Positions 7,898-15,715 of a stretch of DNA of 64,000 nt are shown here, one piece after another. The stretch spans positions 1-64,000 of the forward strand of contig SVRZ01000010.1 of the NCBI GenBank assembly GCA_015064555.1. Direction: 5' to 3'. The notes below the pieces were generated by a model. The model made no database searches, was not told the DNA's origin, and saw nothing but the letters and a program-made list of their open reading frames with translations. The position numbers and the translations under genes were made by a program. Each line of letters begins with the position of its first letter. Position 1 is the first letter of the stretch. Source of the stretch: Oscillospiraceae bacterium. Lineage in GTDB: Bacteria; Bacillota; Clostridia; Oscillospirales; CAG-272.

Positions 7898-10363
7898 TTA
7901 CTTAATGCGTCTTGCGCGCGAGCAAGTGAAGTAAAGTATCTGCCGCTTATTTCCAAGCTTTTTGAGAACCGATATTGCTTTTTCTGTATGAGTATCGTCA
8001 AATCCGATAAACGGATCATCAAGAATAAGCGGCGGAAGCTCGTCCTCGTAGAGAGCATCGATCAGCGAAAGCCTGATTGCGAGCGCGTGAAGATCACGGG
8101 TACCGCGGCTGTAAGCCTCCTCCGAGCGTGATTTTCCGAGGTCACGCTTGGTTACGGTGAATTGAGTATCCATCGTGAATTCGCCATTCGAATCGTCGAT
8201 GAGCGAAAGATACTTTTCAAAGCCTGCCCTCGTACCGTCAAGATACTTAGCGGTCATTTTTGTTTTTGCAACGCTGAGCAGCTCCTTGGCTTTTGTAATT
8301 ACAGAGAGGTTTCCGTTATATACGTCAAGCCTTTCGGTCAGCTCTCTCAGACGCTCCTCGAGCTCATCGATCTTTTCAACGTCGCGGACAAGAGTACCGT
8401 AATCGCTCTCAAGCTTTGACTTGTTTCTCTCCTCGGCGATAAGCTCCTCGTCTATAGCGCGGAGCTCTGAGGGAGGTTCTACGGCAACAAATCCGACAGG
8501 CTCGCCTACCTGCGGAGCACCGCTGATTCCGTGACTTGCGGCAAAGCCCGTAGCCTCGCCTCTGCGGCGACCGAGAGATGCGCGTAAGACGTCAAACTCG
8601 GCAAGCTTAGTGCGTATCTCGTTTATCGGATCGCGCGATTCGGTGGGGAAGCGCGTGAGGAATGCTTCGATATCTACCTTCAATTTATTATACCGCTCGG
8701 TATATGCCGCGCGCTGCGTGTCGCTCTCGGATATGCTCTCAAGCAGAGCATCGTATCTTCTGCGCTTTTTCAGAATATCCTCCGTCTTTTCCTCGGGGGT
8801 GATACCTTCGGCAAGCGGATATTTTTCTGTAAATTCGCGCACGTCCCTTTCGTTTCTTTCGGTAGCAAGGCGAAGCGACTCCAGGCGTCTGTTCTCGTTT
8901 TCCGCATCACGCGATGCGGCAGAGTATCGCTCGAGCTCAGCACGCATGGTGAGGAGCGCGGTGATCTCATCTCCGGGGGTGCAATCCTTGCCATAGACCT
9001 CAAATACATAATTGCGTATGTTTGAGATCGCGCTGCTTGATCGCCCTTCTTTTTTTCTCAACACGCCAAAAATGCCAATAATTGTTAGCAAAACACCGAG
9101 AATTGAAGCTGCATACAGGAATTTATCAACAGACATTCCCGCGAAAACTCCTATAGCTGTTAATGATATTCCTATGACTGTCAGAAGCAGTCCGCCGCCG
9201 GGCGCCTTAGATGCAGGTGCTGCCGCGGCGATAGATAATTCGTTGATTTTTTCTGCCGAGGGGATGCTTATAAATTCGCTCTTTGGTGCGGCACTCGCGC
9301 CGCTCCTGCCTATGAGCTCGGCATTGGCGCGCGACACCTCGTGGGCGAGCGAAGCTATTTTTTCACATTCGGCAACCGTCGTTTCCTTTGCGAAGAAGGT
9401 GCGAAGCGATCTTATCTCTTCCGATTCTTCCATATCCGAGAGTGCACGTCCGAGTCTTTCGGAATCCTCCATCATAGAAGATACGGCGGCAATTTCCGCA
9501 TTCGTCGGTACTCCGCGTGAGAAGAAGGTGATAAGTTGAGCCTCTCGTTCCTCATCCGGGCGCATCGCGTTTATCATCGCGGCATATTGCGCCTCGTAGC
9601 CCTGCTTCTCCTTTCTCAGTGCCTCGGCTCTTTCGTTTTCCAGAGCCTTATCCTTTCGTGCTTTGATCTCTCTTATTTTGTCAGCCGATGCCGAAATAGC
9701 ACGCTCCATCTCTGCCGCGCCTGCGCGCCTTGCCTTGAGCTCTGCAATTTCATCCTCGGTTCTGCTTATTTCCGACTGCAACTCGCGTATCTCGCCGCTT
9801 CCGCCCTTTTTTTGATAGAATCTGCGCCGCTCGTCAAGAAGCTTTATAGCCGCATCAAAGCCGCCTATATCTCCTTCGACTCCAACCAAGTTGGAAAGCT
9901 TTGCCGAAATTGTCTGATTTGTATTTTTTCCCGAAAGATTTTTCTCGGAGAGGAAAACCGTTCGCTCAAATCCGTCCTGATCTATACCGAGTATGGTTTC
10001 TCCGGGGATCGCGCCGAGCTCCTCTGTGACGGATCCGGTGTCCAGGCGGTAGACCTCGAGCGTGTCCTCGCTCGGCTTTGCGCCGAAGGTCCTCTCAATG
10101 CGGTAGGCGATACCCTTTACGAGGATAGTCATATAACCGCCGAATGCGCCGCCCTGCCACGGGGTGTATTTTTTTCTGTCATTTTCGTCAAGACTCAGCT
10201 TTCTGCTCTCGTCGAAGCCGTAAAGCATCGCCTTGATAAAGACGGAAAGCGTTGTTTTACCGAATCCGTTATCCTCGGTGAAGGCGTTTATGCCCGGGGT
10301 GAGCGTGCGCTTGAATTTAGAGAGCTTTCCGAAATTTTCAACGTAAAGTTCCTTGATCTCCAT
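7898..10363 (-). CDS. SbcC/YhaN-like coiled-coil ATPase
   Basis: An 821-residue SMC/Rad50-like ATPase. It opens with MEIKELYVENFGKL and Walker A NGFGKTTL (residues 32-39). Long charged coiled coils fill about 180-330 and 460-720, and the C-terminus carries the signature SRGTRDLHALAIRLSL and Walker B LILDDPFIGFDD. Between the coils, about residues 395-440, lie two hydrophobic, membrane-like helices; YhaN-type proteins have these, ordinary SbcC proteins do not. With the neighbouring nuclease it would form a complex that processes DNA ends or hairpins, perhaps at the membrane. It starts behind GGAGGG, 9 bases after the nuclease stop. Confidence 0.87.
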   Translation of the reverse strand: MEIKELYVENFGKLSKFKRTLTPGINAFTEDNGFGKTTLSVFIKAMLYGFDESRKLSLDENDRKKYTPWQGGAFGGYMTILVKGIAYRIERTFGAKPSEDTLEVYRLDTGSVTEELGAIPGETILGIDQDGFERTVFLSEKNLSGKNTNQTISAKLSNLVGVEGDIGGFDAAIKLLDERRRFYQKKGGSGEIRELQSEISRTEDEIAELKARRAGAAEMERAISASADKIREIKARKDKALENERAEALRKEKQGYEAQYAAMINAMRPDEEREAQLITFFSRGVPTNAEIAAVSSMMEDSERLGRALSDMEESEEIRSLRTFFAKETTVAECEKIASLAHEVSRANAELIGRSGASAAPKSEFISIPSAEKINELSIAAAAPASKAPGGGLLLTVIGISLTAIGVFAGMSVDKFLYAASILGVLLTIIGIFGVLRKKEGRSSSAISNIRNYVFEVYGKDCTPGDEITALLTMRAELERYSAASRDAENENRRLESLRLATERNERDVREFTEKYPLAEGITPEEKTEDILKKRRRYDALLESISESDTQRAAYTERYNKLKVDIEAFLTRFPTESRDPINEIRTKLAEFDVLRASLGRRRGEATGFAASHGISGAPQVGEPVGFVAVEPPSELRAIDEELIAEERNKSKLESDYGTLVRDVEKIDELEERLRELTERLDVYNGNLSVITKAKELLSVAKTKMTAKYLDGTRAGFEKYLSLIDDSNGEFTMDTQFTVTKRDLGKSRSEEAYSRGTRDLHALAIRLSLIDALYEDELPPLILDDPFIGFDDTHTEKAISVLKKLGNKRQILYFTCSRARRIK

Positions 10364-10372
10364 ATAGCCCTC

Positions 10373-11443
10373 CTATTCGTCAAATGCCTCGCCCGCCAAG
10401 GCGGACAGACCGCAATGTATGATCTTTTCCTTTTCCTCGTCATCGAGAGTCTCGTCGGCGAGGCAGAGCCGTATGAATTCTCCGCGAAGCGACTTATCGT
10501 ATCGGTAATCCTCTGCGCGTGTGAGGAGACGGCTGTTGTCCTTTATCTCAAAATAGTAGAATTTTTGTCTGAATTTTTCGGTGAGGAGTGCCTTATCGCA
10601 TCTGAGCTCAAGCTCGCGCTTCCCGGTGAAGCATACGCGCACAAGGCTTGTATCCGCGATATCAGATGTTGCCTCGGCAATACGAGCCTCGATCTCATGA
10701 GTACGGAGAGCAGAGCTTATATCCACCTCGCGTATTACAAGCTCTCTTGAGGCGAAGGGAATAAATCTGTGCGAAACACTGTCCGTGGTTACGTTGACGA
10801 GCGAGAAGCCGAGCTTTCCTACTTCGTCAAATCCGCGTCCCTCGGGAGCCCCCGAATAAACGGCGATGCCACGCTTATCTATTCTGTGAGCACTATATGT
10901 ATGATAGTGACCGAGCGCCATATAATCTATCCCTCGGCCTGCCGCATCTGTAAGACCGATTATCTCCTCGGGACGGCATCTTTCTCTGAGCTCGCCGTGG
11001 AGCACTACTATATTTCTGTCGTTTTCATTCAAACGGAGCTTATCGAACATATTTTCCTCGATACTGCTCCTTCCTGCGACGGTGATGTTCCCGAACTTGA
11101 AATAGGTCCAGTCGTTTCCGAATATCATAAGATTTTTCGGCAGGACCTCGCCCGATTCAAGGAGCACGTTTCTCTCGTGATTTCCCGGCAGGTAGAAGAA
11201 TGCCATATTTTCCGCGCGTGCTATGACCGAGAGGGCCGAGTCAAGCTCTTTTCTTGTTATTCTCTCGCTGTCAAAGAGATCGCCCGCAATTATCATAGCC
11301 GATGCGCCGAGCTTCATACCCTCGTTGCACATACGCATAAAATTGGCGGTAAGCTCGCGTCTTCTTGATGCGATCTTGGACGAAGGAAGTCTTGTACTCA
11401 GGGGAGAAGCCAGATGTATATCTGACGTGTGTAATATTTTCAT
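10373..11443 (-). CDS. SbcD/YhaO-like metallophosphoesterase nuclease
   Basis: A 356-residue Mre11/SbcD-type DNA exonuclease. The calcineurin-fold metal motifs occur in order: HTSDIHLASPL at the N-terminus, AGDLFDSE, PGNHE, VVLHG and LGHYHTYS. The C-terminal 130 residues are the capping and ATPase-binding part. It is the partner of the following YhaN-like ATPase, as in the yhaO-yhaN pair of Bacillus. Its ATG overlaps the stop of the AraC-type gene by four bases (ATGA), so the two are translationally coupled. Confidence 0.9.
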   Translation of the reverse strand: MKILHTSDIHLASPLSTRLPSSKIASRRRELTANFMRMCNEGMKLGASAMIIAGDLFDSERITRKELDSALSVIARAENMAFFYLPGNHERNVLLESGEVLPKNLMIFGNDWTYFKFGNITVAGRSSIEENMFDKLRLNENDRNIVVLHGELRERCRPEEIIGLTDAAGRGIDYMALGHYHTYSAHRIDKRGIAVYSGAPEGRGFDEVGKLGFSLVNVTTDSVSHRFIPFASRELVIREVDISSALRTHEIEARIAEATSDIADTSLVRVCFTGKRELELRCDKALLTEKFRQKFYYFEIKDNSRLLTRAEDYRYDKSLRGEFIRLCLADETLDDEEKEKIIHCGLSALAGEAFDE

Positions 11444-12261
11444 TTTCTGTTGTCCCTCCTGAAGTCTGTCGGCGATATGCCGTAATTTACCGAAAATACC
11501 TTTGAATAATAGGATTGATCCGAGAATCCGCAGGCGAGCGCAATTTCGTTTATGGTTATATTGTCATCCAAAAGCATCTTCTTCGATTTTTCAAGTCTTA
11601 CGTTTGTAAGGTAGGCATTAACGGTCGTACCGAATTCCTTCTTGAAGGCAACGAGAACGGTGGATTTCGAATATCCTATTGCGTTGCATACATCCCTGAT
11701 ACCGATCTTCTCGGTGAAGTGCTCGTTTATGTATTGCATGGCAAGGCGACCTACCGTCTGCTTTGCCGAGGTTATTGAATTTGAAAGTGTGAGATATCTT
11801 GCACAGATAGTCATTATATTGACGTAGGATTTTATCATATCCTCCTTGACGGAGGGAATTGCCGCGCATATCTCCCGCGCTTCAAAATCCTGCTTTCCTA
11901 TCTTTGCCAGCGCGAGAAGCATCGGATCTATTCCGTCACCCTCGATGCGCACCTGTCCCATCATAAGAAATCCGGTGAGTATGCCGAAATTATAAAGCGG
12001 ACTTATCGCCTCTATAAGACCATGGCGGCATTTATAAACGAGGGTTTCTCCGCTTTTGAGAACCTTTTCACAAGCCTCCTTGTCACAGCTTTTACACCTG
12101 TCAAGCTCTCCGAGCCCCATAGTCTGTATATAGCTGCAGAAGCCGAGCTTTTCTGTCGGATATGCCGCTATTTCTTCAAATGACGTGGTATGCAGAGAAA
12201 TGCGGAAGCCGGAAATTTTATAAAGCTCCTCGAGGACGGACAATATCGTTTTTTTATCCAT
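11440..12261 (-). CDS. AraC-family regulator with PocR sensory domain
   Basis: A 273-residue regulator. Residues about 5-150 match the PocR sensory domain: LHTTSFEEIAAYP, and the cysteine cluster CKSCDKEACEKV with YKCRHGL. About 170-268 is a double helix-turn-helix AraC domain ending SDQSYYSKVFSVNYGISPTDFR. PocR domains in other bacteria sense small molecules such as propanediol; the ligand here is unknown. It heads the operon with the nuclease/ATPase pair through a four-base overlap, so a metabolic sensor and DNA-processing genes share one transcript. Confidence 0.9.
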   Translation of the reverse strand: MDKKTILSVLEELYKISGFRISLHTTSFEEIAAYPTEKLGFCSYIQTMGLGELDRCKSCDKEACEKVLKSGETLVYKCRHGLIEAISPLYNFGILTGFLMMGQVRIEGDGIDPMLLALAKIGKQDFEAREICAAIPSVKEDMIKSYVNIMTICARYLTLSNSITSAKQTVGRLAMQYINEHFTEKIGIRDVCNAIGYSKSTVLVAFKKEFGTTVNAYLTNVRLEKSKKMLLDDNITINEIALACGFSDQSYYSKVFSVNYGISPTDFRRDNRK

Positions 12262-12317
12262 ATATCTATCACCTCGGATTTGTAAAAAAAGAAAAAAACC
12301 GTTCTATTCTACAAAAT

Positions 12318-12346
12318 ATTATACTATTTTACATTGCAATTGTCAA
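12318..12346 (-). promoter_or_regulatory. Consensus promoter of the AraC-yhaO-yhaN operon
   Basis: Perfect TTGACA (12341-12346), 17 bases, perfect TATAAT (12318-12323), minus strand. TTTTACA and TGTAAAA arms about 20 bases apart (about 12328-12361) flank the -35 region and may be a regulator site. On the plus strand, TTGTCA (12340-12345), 17 bases, AATATT could be a weaker promoter for the kinase gene. Confidence 0.85.
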
Positions 12347-12492
12347 CACAAAAGTGTAAAATAATATTGATAAAATATTTTGTGCACATTGACGGCGGCG
12401 CGTCCGGATGCAAGGGGAGTGCAAATGCTTGATTCCCGGTTTGGGGAGATAGTTAAAAAAGATAAGATGTATAGTCCCATATGAGGTGATAT

Positions 12493-14562
12493 ATGAGATA
12501 CAGTATAGGTATTGATCTTGGCGGCACCAATATGAAGGTTGGCGTTGTTGATCTTGAAGAAAAAAAGATACTTATAAGCATATCCGAGCCTACCTGTGCG
12601 CCGAGAGGCGCCGAGGAGATAGCGGCGGATATTGCATCTATGATAAGGCGTCTTCTTGCAGATGCGGATATGACGCTTGGTGATATCGCCTGGATAGGCG
12701 CGGCAACTCCGGGAATAGTGAAGAACGGGACTGTTGTTTCCGCGTCAAATCTTGGATGGGATAACGTGCCCTTTGCGATGCTCCTCGAGCGAATGACCGG
12801 AAAGAGGGTTTATCTCGCCAACGATGCCAATGCCGCCGCATATGCTGAGGCGTGCTGGGGAGTCGGAGCAGGCGAAAAAAATCTGATCGCTATAACGCTC
12901 GGAACCGGAGTCGGCGGCGGAATAGTGATGAACGGTGCTATTTTTGACGGCTTTAACGGCTTTGCCGCAGAGATAGGCCATATGATAATAGACCACGGCG
13001 GCAGAGAATGCTCCTGCGGAAAGCGCGGCTGCCTTGAGGCGTATTGCTCGGCTACGGCATTGATAAAGGAAAGCCGCAGAATGCTTGCTCTTTATCCGGA
13101 CAGTATGATGAAGGCGCTCCTTGACAAGCACGGAGAGATGAGCGGTATCATACCGTTTGAGGCGTGGTCCGGCGGAGATTATGCCGCGACGTCGGTGATA
13201 AACGACTATATTGACTATCTTGCGGTTGGTATATCCAACGTCATAAATATATTCCAGCCGGAGGTGCTTTGCATCGGTGGCGGTATCAGCGCGCAGGGCG
13301 AGGCGCTTATGAAGCCCCTGCGTGACAGGGCGGCAAGGCTCAGCTTCGGCTTCGCACAGGGAAAAACGCGTATTGAGGCGGCAAAATTCAAAAACGGTGC
13401 GGGAATAATAGGTGCAGCCCTTCTCGGCACAGAGAAAAAGGAGAATGCGATAATGCAGATAGCAGATACTGTCAGCCGCGGGTTTGACATTTTAGGAGAC
13501 GTGGTAAGTATTATGCCGTTCGGTAACGGTCATATAAACGATACCTACATAGTTGTTACAGAAAATAACGGCGGCGAGGAAAATAAATACATTCTTCAAA
13601 AGATAAATAAGAACGTATTCCCGAGGCCGGATCTTCTTATGAAGAACTTCGCATCTGTCACGGAATATCTATCCGAACTGCTTCTTGAAAATGGCGGCGA
13701 TCCGGAGAGGGAAACGCTTCGCCTTGTGAAGACAAAGGAGGGCGGTGATTACTTCGTCAGTACCGACGGTGATTATTGGCGTATGGTACATTATATCAGG
13801 GACAGCATATGCTATGATAAGGTAGAGGAGCCCCGTCAGTTTTATGAGAGCGCGGTCGCATTCGGTAATTTCCAGCGTATGCTGAAGGATTATCCTGCAG
13901 ACTCACTCTACGAGATAATAGAGAACTTCCATAACACGCCCGATAGGTATAAAAAGCTTATGGATGCGGCAGACCGTGACAAATTTGAGCGCAGAAAAGA
14001 GGTAGAGGCAGATCTGGAATTCGCACGTGCGAGAGAGGCATTCTGCCACACCCTTGAGGATGCTCACAGGGCGGGCAGACTCCCCTTAAGAGTTACGCAT
14101 AACGATACAAAGCTCAATAACATTTTATTTGACGGAAATACGGGTAAGCCCATATGCGTGATAGATCTTGACACTATTATGCCGGGCTATTCGGTCAACG
14201 ATTTCGGTGACTCGATCCGCTTCGGAGCAACTACTGCGGCAGAGGATGAGAGCGATCTTACAAAGGTGAATTTTGATATAGAGCTCTATGAGCTTTACGT
14301 AAAGGGCTTTATCGAGGGTGCCAAGGGCGGACTTACTGATGCAGAGCTTGAAATGCTGCCAATAGGTGCTATAATGATGACGCTTGAATGCGGAATGAGA
14401 TTCCTTACCGACTATCTGCAGGGAGATACTTATTTTAAAACCCACCGCCCCGGTCAGAATCTTGACAGAGCAAGAAATCAGTTCAAGCTCGTTTCTGATA
14501 TGGAGCATAAGCTTGATGAAATGCGAGAAATTGTAAACAAATATTCCCATATGGAGGTTTAA
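12493..14562 (+). CDS. Fused ROK sugar kinase and N-acetylhexosamine 1-kinase-like protein
   Basis: A 689-residue two-enzyme protein. Residues 1-318 are a ROK kinase (GIDLGGTNMKVG; catalytic Asp in LANDANAAA; zinc set H168 with CSCGKRGCLE), which usually phosphorylates glucose or amino sugars at O6. Residues 321-689 are an aminoglycoside-phosphotransferase fold of the NahK type (MPFGNGHINDTYIV, YILQKIN, catalytic VTHNDTKLNN about 533-542, metal site VIDLD), which phosphorylates N-acetylhexosamines at C1. Met321 (13453) sits 8 bases after AAGGAG (13439-13444), an internal ribosome site that could yield free NahK. The following nagB supports amino-sugar use. Confidence 0.9.
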   Translation: MRYSIGIDLGGTNMKVGVVDLEEKKILISISEPTCAPRGAEEIAADIASMIRRLLADADMTLGDIAWIGAATPGIVKNGTVVSASNLGWDNVPFAMLLERMTGKRVYLANDANAAAYAEACWGVGAGEKNLIAITLGTGVGGGIVMNGAIFDGFNGFAAEIGHMIIDHGGRECSCGKRGCLEAYCSATALIKESRRMLALYPDSMMKALLDKHGEMSGIIPFEAWSGGDYAATSVINDYIDYLAVGISNVINIFQPEVLCIGGGISAQGEALMKPLRDRAARLSFGFAQGKTRIEAAKFKNGAGIIGAALLGTEKKENAIMQIADTVSRGFDILGDVVSIMPFGNGHINDTYIVVTENNGGEENKYILQKINKNVFPRPDLLMKNFASVTEYLSELLLENGGDPERETLRLVKTKEGGDYFVSTDGDYWRMVHYIRDSICYDKVEEPRQFYESAVAFGNFQRMLKDYPADSLYEIIENFHNTPDRYKKLMDAADRDKFERRKEVEADLEFARAREAFCHTLEDAHRAGRLPLRVTHNDTKLNNILFDGNTGKPICVIDLDTIMPGYSVNDFGDSIRFGATTAAEDESDLTKVNFDIELYELYVKGFIEGAKGGLTDAELEMLPIGAIMMTLECGMRFLTDYLQGDTYFKTHRPGQNLDRARNQFKLVSDMEHKLDEMREIVNKYSHMEV

Positions 14563-14563
14563 T

Positions 14564-15321
14564 ATGATAAAAATCTATTCTTCTAAAACAAAAGAGGAGG
14601 CAGGACTCAAGGCAGCGAAAAGCTTTGCGGAAACGCTTGCAGGGAAGCCTGATGCCGTCCTCGGACTTGCAACAGGTTCATCGCCATCCCTATGTATGAC
14701 TCTCTTACCGATATGTATAATCGCGGAGAAATATCCTTCGCACGTGCGACCAGCGTAAACCTTGATGAGTATGTAGGTCTTGCGGGCGACCACGATCAAA
14801 GCTATAGATACTTTATGCAAAAATACCTCTTTGACCGTGTCGATATAAAATTCGAAAACACTAACGTGCCTCTCGGCACCGCATCCGATCTTGATGCCGA
14901 GTGCAAAAGATACGATGCTCTTATAGAGTCGCTCGGCGGTATCGATGTTCAGGTGCTCGGCATAGGACTTAACGGTCATATAGGTTTTAACGAGCCGAGC
15001 GATATTTTCCCTTACGGAACTGCGGCGGTAAAGCTTACCGAGTCTACGGTTAAGGCAAATTCCCGCTTCTTTGCAAGCGAGTCGGAGGTGCCCACGATGG
15101 CAATATCAATGGGTATCGGTCAGATAATGAGCGCAAAGAAGATAATCCTCCTGGCAAACGGTACTGCTAAGGCAGAGATCCTTGAGCGCGCACTCTTCGG
15201 TGACGTAACGCCCACCGTCCCCGCATCAATCCTTCGTTTTGCAGGAAACGTTGAGGTATATGCCGACGAGGAGGCACTTGCAATTATAGCAAAGGAGCAC
15301 CCCGAGGCACTTATATATTAA
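14564..15321 (+). pseudogene. nagB: Glucosamine-6-phosphate deaminase, frameshifted
   Basis: NagB converts glucosamine-6-phosphate to fructose-6-phosphate and ammonia. The first frame reads MIKIYSSKTKEEAG to LGLATGSSP, then loses homology; the rest, MYDSLTDMYNRGEI, VNLDEYVGL, LGIGLNGHIGFNEP, continues in another frame from 14689. One missing base near 14685-14688 explains this: adding an A would give GSSPIPMYDS and an intact protein of about 252 residues, the normal length. Substrate-loop and catalytic motifs downstream are undamaged, so the break is either very recent or a sequencing error. It begins 1 base after the kinase stop, clearly in the same operon. Confidence 0.88.
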
Positions 15322-15361
15322 ATGAGATGGGGCTGCGTCATTTAGGCGTAACCGATAAAAA

Positions 15362-15403
15362 ACGGCAAAAGTACTGTAATAACACAGTGCCTTTGCCGTA
15401 CTT
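15362..15403 (+). terminator. Terminator after nagB
   Basis: ACGGCAAAAGTACTGT pairs with ACAGTGCCTTTGCCGT with two mismatched or wobble positions, followed by ACTTTTAT. Confidence 0.75.
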
Positions 15404-15418
15404 TTATAATATTTTAAA

Positions 15419-15545
15419 GGTTGAAAAACTCCGTTTTTCCTCATCTTTATTAAAGTTTTTTATTCTATCCTCGTTTCCTCACTCAGCGTACCCTTGTACG
15501 CTTATCGTTCGTCAGCCGAGGATTTCCGCTCAAAATCCCTTTGCC
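15419..15545 (-). repeat. Dispersed structured repeat, copy A
   Basis: A 127-bp non-coding element that aligns over its full length with 57836-57959 on the other strand at roughly three-quarters identity. On the minus strand it has an inner hairpin AGCGTAC-AAGG-GTACGCT and an outer pairing ATCCTCG with CGAGGAT; copy B keeps both helices with different bases. It ends TTTTTCAACC; copy B ends ATTTCAACC. It encodes no convincing protein. Confidence 0.75.
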
Positions 15546-15550
15546 CCGAT

Positions 15551-15597
15551 AAACAAAGCCGGCTCAAACGCAGAACGCATCTGAGCCGGCTTTGTTT
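15551..15597 (-). terminator. Terminator after the TIR-domain gene
   Basis: A 16-bp perfect stem, AAACAAAGCCGGCTCA paired with TGAGCCGGCTTTGTTT, with short T-runs on both sides. It lies beyond the stop of the minus-strand TIR gene and beside repeat copy A. Nothing else is visible between 15598 and 15715. Confidence 0.7.
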
Positions 15598-15715
15598 ATT
15601 TTGTGTTATGAGGTTTCCACCGATAGTATTTTTGATTGCCCCGGCTATTATTCGTGTCATAAATTTTCTCCGCTCTTTTCGTTCGGGCTTGCTTGGAATG
15701 ACGCGGAGCCTTGAA

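Noticed and set aside
9536-10750. A 404-codon plus-strand open frame opposite the YhaN/YhaO genes
   Set aside because: It spans two well-supported genes on the other strand, shows no domain and no ribosome site.
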